Assembly: GCA_024138025.1 (NCBI GenBank)
Contig: JAMXBD010000056.1
Location: 496,001-560,000, forward strand
Direction: 5' to 3'
DNA length: 64,000 nucleotides
From: Combretum micranthum
Lineage: Eukaryota; Streptophyta; Magnoliopsida; Myrtales; Combretaceae
Positions 59,130-64,000 of this stretch are shown here, one piece after another. Under the pieces are notes generated by a model that searched no databases, was not told where the DNA came from, and saw nothing but the letters and a program-made list of their open reading frames with translations. The translations under genes were made by a program, and so were the position numbers. Position 1 is the stretch's first letter. Each line of letters starts with the position of its first letter.

Positions 59130-61960
59130 TATGTGCAGTAAAAGGGGCTTAAAAGCATCATTTGTAAATATATACATATACACCCATAATGTGTGTATAA
59201 TATTAAATAAGTTAAAAATTATGATCAAATCCAAATAAAGGATTATTCTTCACTGCTAAAATGAAAAAATATAAATATAAACAATTTATGAAATACTTAA
59301 AAAGGAAGTGATATAAAAGAATGGCAGAGGTAAGTTACAATTAATTATAAATAAAATTATAATATCGTATAGTTGAACACTCCCAATACTCTTAATATGA
59401 TAAACAGAGGGTTGGGGGAAAATGAAAAAATCAAACAAGGTCGTTGGATTTGGATATGCTTCCGGGATCTTTGCTCCTCCGTTGCTGTGCAGTGCTACTG
59501 ATTTAACATTGTCGGATTTTTATGAGTATTGAAACTCAATTTGTATCGTAACTTATCATATCGAATTAATTTGTATTAATTCACTATTAATTTAGTATCG
59601 ATTTGGTTTGAAAACCGGTATCCAAACATGCGGGCAAAATGTTATATCCTAGGATCATATTATTCTTCCGATGGAAGCAAAGCAATCCACGAACCTATGA
59701 CACTTTTATGTTTTACAAAACATATGCACCCCTAAACGATAAGAAAAGTAATTATACAAAATACCAGCACATATAATAAAAAGTGACACAGATTGTAAAA
59801 GGGAATAACATAGAAAGAAGAGACCAGGTAAAATTATTTAATTATATAAAGAGTTATTTTAATAAAAAGTTAAAAATTAAATTTGGTATCTAAATTTTAA
59901 ATTAATTTTTTTGTTATTTTACTATTCTTTTAATATCATTTGTTTTGTTTGATGACATAGAAGAAATAATATATCATTAGATTTTTTTTTTTTTAATACT
60001 TTCTAGCATTGGTATAGTGTTCTCTGATGTCAATAAATAGGCAAATAATATTCATCGAGTAGTAAAAATAGATACAAAATGTTTGATTGAACATTAAATT
60101 TACTATTTTATAGTTTAGATACTAAATTAATTAACTTGTGTTTTTACCGAATTTGACAATAGCTTTCGCTAAAATAAGGCCACACTAAAATGAATCTTGT
60201 TATTTACTTATTACAGATAATCTAGAGTAACTAATAAAGATAGTATTGCATAATAAAAATAGATGGATCTAATCTACCTTTTGTGATTGAATCTAAGCTC
60301 GAAGGATAATTGGTTAATCATACTAACTGGTCATGGCCTCATCCTTTGTAATTTCTCATGAGTTCTTATACCTTCGCAAACTTCATTTATATTTTACATT
60401 TTTCTAAATTTTAAAGTAGTCAGATATTCATAAAAATCTAATAAAATTGGAGAAAATTAAATAGTTTGTACTTTACTGTATAGTTTAAATTTTATGTTTG
60501 GATTATCAAATTTTTATCCGTATTACATTTATATTTGATTTATATATGTGACTTATCTATATCATATTTCTATTATATCTATATCGTATATGTTTTATTA
60601 GTTTATAAATAAAACTGTTAGTTTTTATCGTATCTGTTATTTAACAAATATTTATTTAAAAATAATAAATTGTGATGCCAAAATGACTAAGATATGATGA
60701 AACAAACAAGACTTTATGTTCCTAGATTTACTTTACATTCCTTAACTTCACATAAAATTCATAATTTATCTAGTTTCCAAATCCACTTTTTTGTAAAATT
60801 TGACTCCTTATTGCAAAAGTGCTTTAGTTTCTAATTTTACTTATATTTTAACTTCACTCTAATATTTATAAAAGGGTTAATGTCACGTTTGGTACCTCAA
60901 TTTTGTTCAAATGTGCAATTAGCTAGTTCAACTTTTATTTTGATCAATTTCATACCTCAATCTGGATTTCATGTACATAAATACTACCGAAGCTAATGGA
61001 GTCAACACCGTTAATTGACGTGGCATTTTCAACCAATGAGAGCATGCCACGTGTTAACTGACAAATCCACTTTCTATTTTTTATTTATTTTGTTACCATA
61101 ATTATTATTTTATATGTTTTACTTAATATTATTATCGTGATTATAATTAGTAAGTTCAATTATAACAAACAAAATACACAGGCCCAGTCAGTTAATAATT
61201 TCAACCCCACCGAAGTACAAACAAGCCCAGACTCCCGAAATTTTCCGTCTCAATTAAGATCTATAAAGATGTTTTGTTTTCAAAAATTGAGCAATGTGAG
61301 ACTTCAAGTGGCAAAGTGTACACTCTTACTTCACAATCTATCATGTTTCGTCTGTTGAAAGTTACCCTAATAGAATGGCCTGTGAAGATACCAGTTTATG
61401 AGTTGAAAATTCACTCTAAGGGAACAATAAAAAGGAGGGCCATTGGTGGAGTCATCCCAGTTATGATACGTTGTGTGGTTCACGAGCTAGTGGAGCGAGG
61501 TACCATGATTTCAAAGTTTTCCTCTCTAGAAACAGAGACGGAGCAAATGTTTTCGATTTTTTGGATCATTATGATTGATATTGAATAAATGAGATACCAT
61601 GATTTGACTTTTGGCAGAAATAAAAGTTTATCACCTTTCTCTATCCCTCTTGCTATTGAAACATTGTATATTTGTACATATATATATGACCATCTTCGAG
61701 AAGCTTTTCCACTTCACATCTGCAATTACTCTTACATTATTATTAGCATCACCTCGACTCTGTTTTGCTACGAGTTACGAATAAGAAGCTCTCCACGGAG
61801 TTGGAGACCGACAAACATTGCAAAGCAAACACCTTCACGTGTTTTGCTACGAGCAAATTCGCAGAGTGTACTTTCTCATCGCATTCCTAGCATAAGCTTT
61901 GCCTTTAGACTTACATGTGTAATATACAAGAAAAACATTTATAAAGAAGGATATAAGTGT
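59130..61960. other. Intergenic AT-rich DNA with repeats
   Basis: No gene recognised. It contains a MITE-like unit (60494-60712) and a stretch at about 60874-61080 whose wording (TTTGGTACCTCAATTTTGTTC, CAATTTCATACCTCAA) is typical of dispersed plant repeats. Between 61250 and 61590 there is a short open stretch (PVKIPVYELKIHSKGTIKRR) I cannot assign. Confidence 0.4.
60494..60712. mobile_element. MITE-like AT-rich unit, third copy
   Basis: Inverted relative to 32458-32700: one end ATGTTTGGATTATC, the other ATGATGAAACAAACAAGAC (reverse complement GTCTTGTTTGTTTCATCAT). The internal TTTAACAAATATTTATTT and ATATCTATATCGTAT match the other copies on the opposite strand. No target duplication confirmed. 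Confidence 0.5.
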
Positions 61961-61962
61961 CA

Positions 61963-63805
61963 ACTGATATAAAATAAGAGGATAATATAGTCAAAATTTA
62001 AAGTGTTTTGGTGTTTTGATACATGATAGACACATGATGAAAATTGAATTTGACAGAGTGTACACTGACCCATACGCCGCCGGCGTAGAGATCAACACTG
62101 CCAGCGTATTTGTTTGTGGCTTAGCAACATTAAGCCAGTGTTGGAATAAAGAAATTCTGATCAGAATGTCTACACTGCCAGTGTTGGTATGTACGCCACC
62201 AGCTTTGGAATGTACATTGCTTGTATACATGCCGGCGAATGCGTAAAACAAAAATGACCCGAGACAAATGGCAAATAGAAAAGCGCTAGCCTTCACGTTT
62301 ACGTTGCCAGCCTTAGACTTACACCTTCAACGTACATTGAAAAACCACCGGCGTTTGTGTGTAGAAGACCAAAGGTTGCACGAGATTTCTTTATAATTCC
62401 GTCTTTGTTTCTTCTCCAAGAGTAACCTAAACCTAAAAATTCTCTCTGTGAGTGTTCCTAACAAGCCAAGGGATTCAAAAGTTCAGAAGGTAATTAGATC
62501 ACTATCTTCTCTTTATGATTTCATAGATTTATTAGTTTCCTTAGGACTTTTCTAATTGTTTTGAAAGAGAAGTTGGAGAAAACTCTATTCTTGGAGATTG
62601 GATTCTTGGGTAATCAAGAAGAATTAAGGATCAAATTATAGGTAAGTTAGTAAATTTTTTAACCTTTATGATATCATAGTTATTATTTCTATTCATTATT
62701 GGCTTGTTTGGTGTTGAATCACATTCTTGGTATTGTCAGATTGTTGAGAGAGTTGTTTCTATTGGAGGATTGTTGTGTTTTAATCAAGGAGAAAGGTGTG
62801 GATTTGCTATTCTTTGGAGATTAATGTTTTAGGTGATTAGGTTTATTCAATGAAAGAGATATATTGAATCTGTTATGTTTAAGTGATCAGGATTTTTGAG
62901 GAATTAGAGACTTGTTCCTTGAAATTGATTTAAGTACGACCTTACCTTGCTTTTTGTATGTGTATGTAGGTTTAGAATTATAAATTGAATTAATTCTATT
63001 TGGCTTATAATTGAAAAGTTTGCTGATTGTACTTGGTTGCTGTTAGTAAAGACACAGAGTGTGATACTAACGCTGGCAACCTAATGATCTTGTGTGTAGT
63101 TGTCCCTAGAGGAGTTACACCTGGAAATGATTATGTAGATTAAGAGTTGTGCCAGCTTAATTGTGGTACGCAACGATGTATGGGAGTACCCAACATCACT
63201 ATATGTATATAAAAGTATTTTATATAAAACTTGTTTTTTTTCGAGTCATGAGTTACTTCGAATTTAGAACTAATTGCAAGTGGTTCTAAACTTTGTTGTT
63301 TGCTTGACTATAAAAAATAATAACTTGTGTTAACTCTTTAGTTTAGGGTTATATGTGAAATTTTATGTTGCATGTCCATACATATTTGGTTGTCGTATGA
63401 TGTATGAGCGTTTTCACTCATCCTTTCATTTTTCAAGTACAGATGGAGATGAGATAATTTATGACTTGCTGGTATGAGATATATGTTGATCATGGGGATG
63501 ACGATAGTGGACTCAACTTTCCTATATGAAGTTTACTTGTTTATGAGGTTTTTATATGTTTTATATTTTTAAGATTGAGTTATAAGATTTTCTTTTATAA
63601 GTTTATATTAATTTGGCTTTGTTTATCCTAACAAGATTGTTTAAGGAGTTTGATTTATATTACATATTTTAAACAGGTACCTTTATATGTGAGTATGGAA
63701 GATATATGTTTTGACTATTTTGTGGATTAGTGTTTCATAGCCTCAGTGTATCCATCCATGTTAAGGACATGTAGCGGATTGTAATGCCATCAAGTTAGAG
63801 CGTTA
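61963..63805 (+). repeat. 5' LTR of element D (left edge approximate)
   Basis: Reads as a + strand relative of the element B and S3 LTRs. It has a GC-rich motif cluster (GCCGGCG, GCCAGCG, ACGCCACCAG; 62080-62350), then GGTACGCAACGATGTATGGGAG-type text near 63165 that mirrors the B LTR. The end, GGATTGTAATGCC...GAGCGTTA, matches the reverse complement of the TGTAA.GCCC start of B/S3. The left border (TGATATAAAATAAGAGG) is a guess, since no partner LTR is in the window. Confidence 0.65.
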
Positions 63806-64000
63806 GCTTAAGTAGTATAAGAGCAATAGGTTTTGATCTTATTAGATATATGTATGAACTCCTTAGACGATGAGCATTAATGAGCGGGGTAGCAAATGGG
63901 ATAGGGTTATTTTTTGTATATATGTTGTGATCTTATAGTACCTATAGTGTTTTGATCTTAATGTTGGTTTTTATCTCTTATCTTATGTTACATGAGGATC
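63806..64000 (+). mobile_element. Element D primer site and leader (continues beyond window)
   Basis: Immediately after the LTR, GCTTAAGTAGTATAAGAGC parallels GCTTATTTGGTATCAAAGCC of element B. ACTCCTTAGACGATGAGCAT and TGAGCGGGGT then parallel the B leader. The gag start of B lies about 200 bases past the LTR, so the D gag should begin just outside the window. Confidence 0.65.

Overview
The window is a stretch of a repeat-rich flowering-plant (probably eudicot) nuclear genome. The evidence is AT-rich intergenic DNA, GT-AG introns, several Ty3/gypsy retrotransposons with initiator-Met-type primer sites, hAT/MULE/MITE DNA transposons, and two recognisable host genes. I cannot name the species. 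About two thirds of the window is transposon-derived.

Layout. (1) 1-5328: an eroded + strand gene-like relic with the fold vocabulary of the plant 'putative gypsy-type transposon' gag-like family (Pfam Transposase_28) and a coiled coil, split by a solo LTR (1884-3604, 5-bp duplication GGTAC). (2) 5329-32113: one large chromovirus ('element A', minus strand) whose body and 5' LTR were invaded repeatedly. Its 3' LTR is 5329-8002, its coding body 8003-15537 carries a solo LTR (12423-15086), and its 5' LTR (15538-32113) holds a second complete chromovirus ('element B', 17533-28838) and a solo LTR (29440-31971). That solo LTR in turn holds a hAT MITE (30263-31010). Element B carries its own solo LTR (21531-23679) and a 220-bp insertion in its 3' LTR (17931-18150). 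Most borders are fixed by target-site duplications.

(3) 33803-42703: a five-exon gene for a membrane RING-H2 E3 ubiquitin ligase of the Arabidopsis At1g12760/At1g63170/At4g11680 type. Its introns contain a SINE-like unit and a hAT MITE. Three small indels break the frame. (4) About 44080-46250: a decayed MuDR-like transposase followed by plant-mobile-domain-like sequence. (5) 48131-55920: a Reina-like Ty3/gypsy element ('element C', + strand) with short LTRs, split in RNase H by a solo LTR (51679-54180). (6) 58175-58916: an osmotin/thaumatin-like (PR-5) gene with TATA, GCC-box and W-box upstream and one frameshift. (7) About 61960-64000: the 5' LTR, primer site and leader of a further + strand element ('element D') related to B, whose body lies beyond the window.

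No element is clearly autonomous: all pol regions contain stops or frameshifts. The two host genes are unrelated in function (ubiquitin ligation at membranes; secreted/vacuolar pathogen-response protein). Nothing here looks like a prokaryotic defence system or a novel operon. The most informative content is the nested insertion history, a perfect 62-bp palindrome inside the hAT MITE, and short GC-rich motif arrays placed just upstream of the TATA boxes of LTRs from different lineages.
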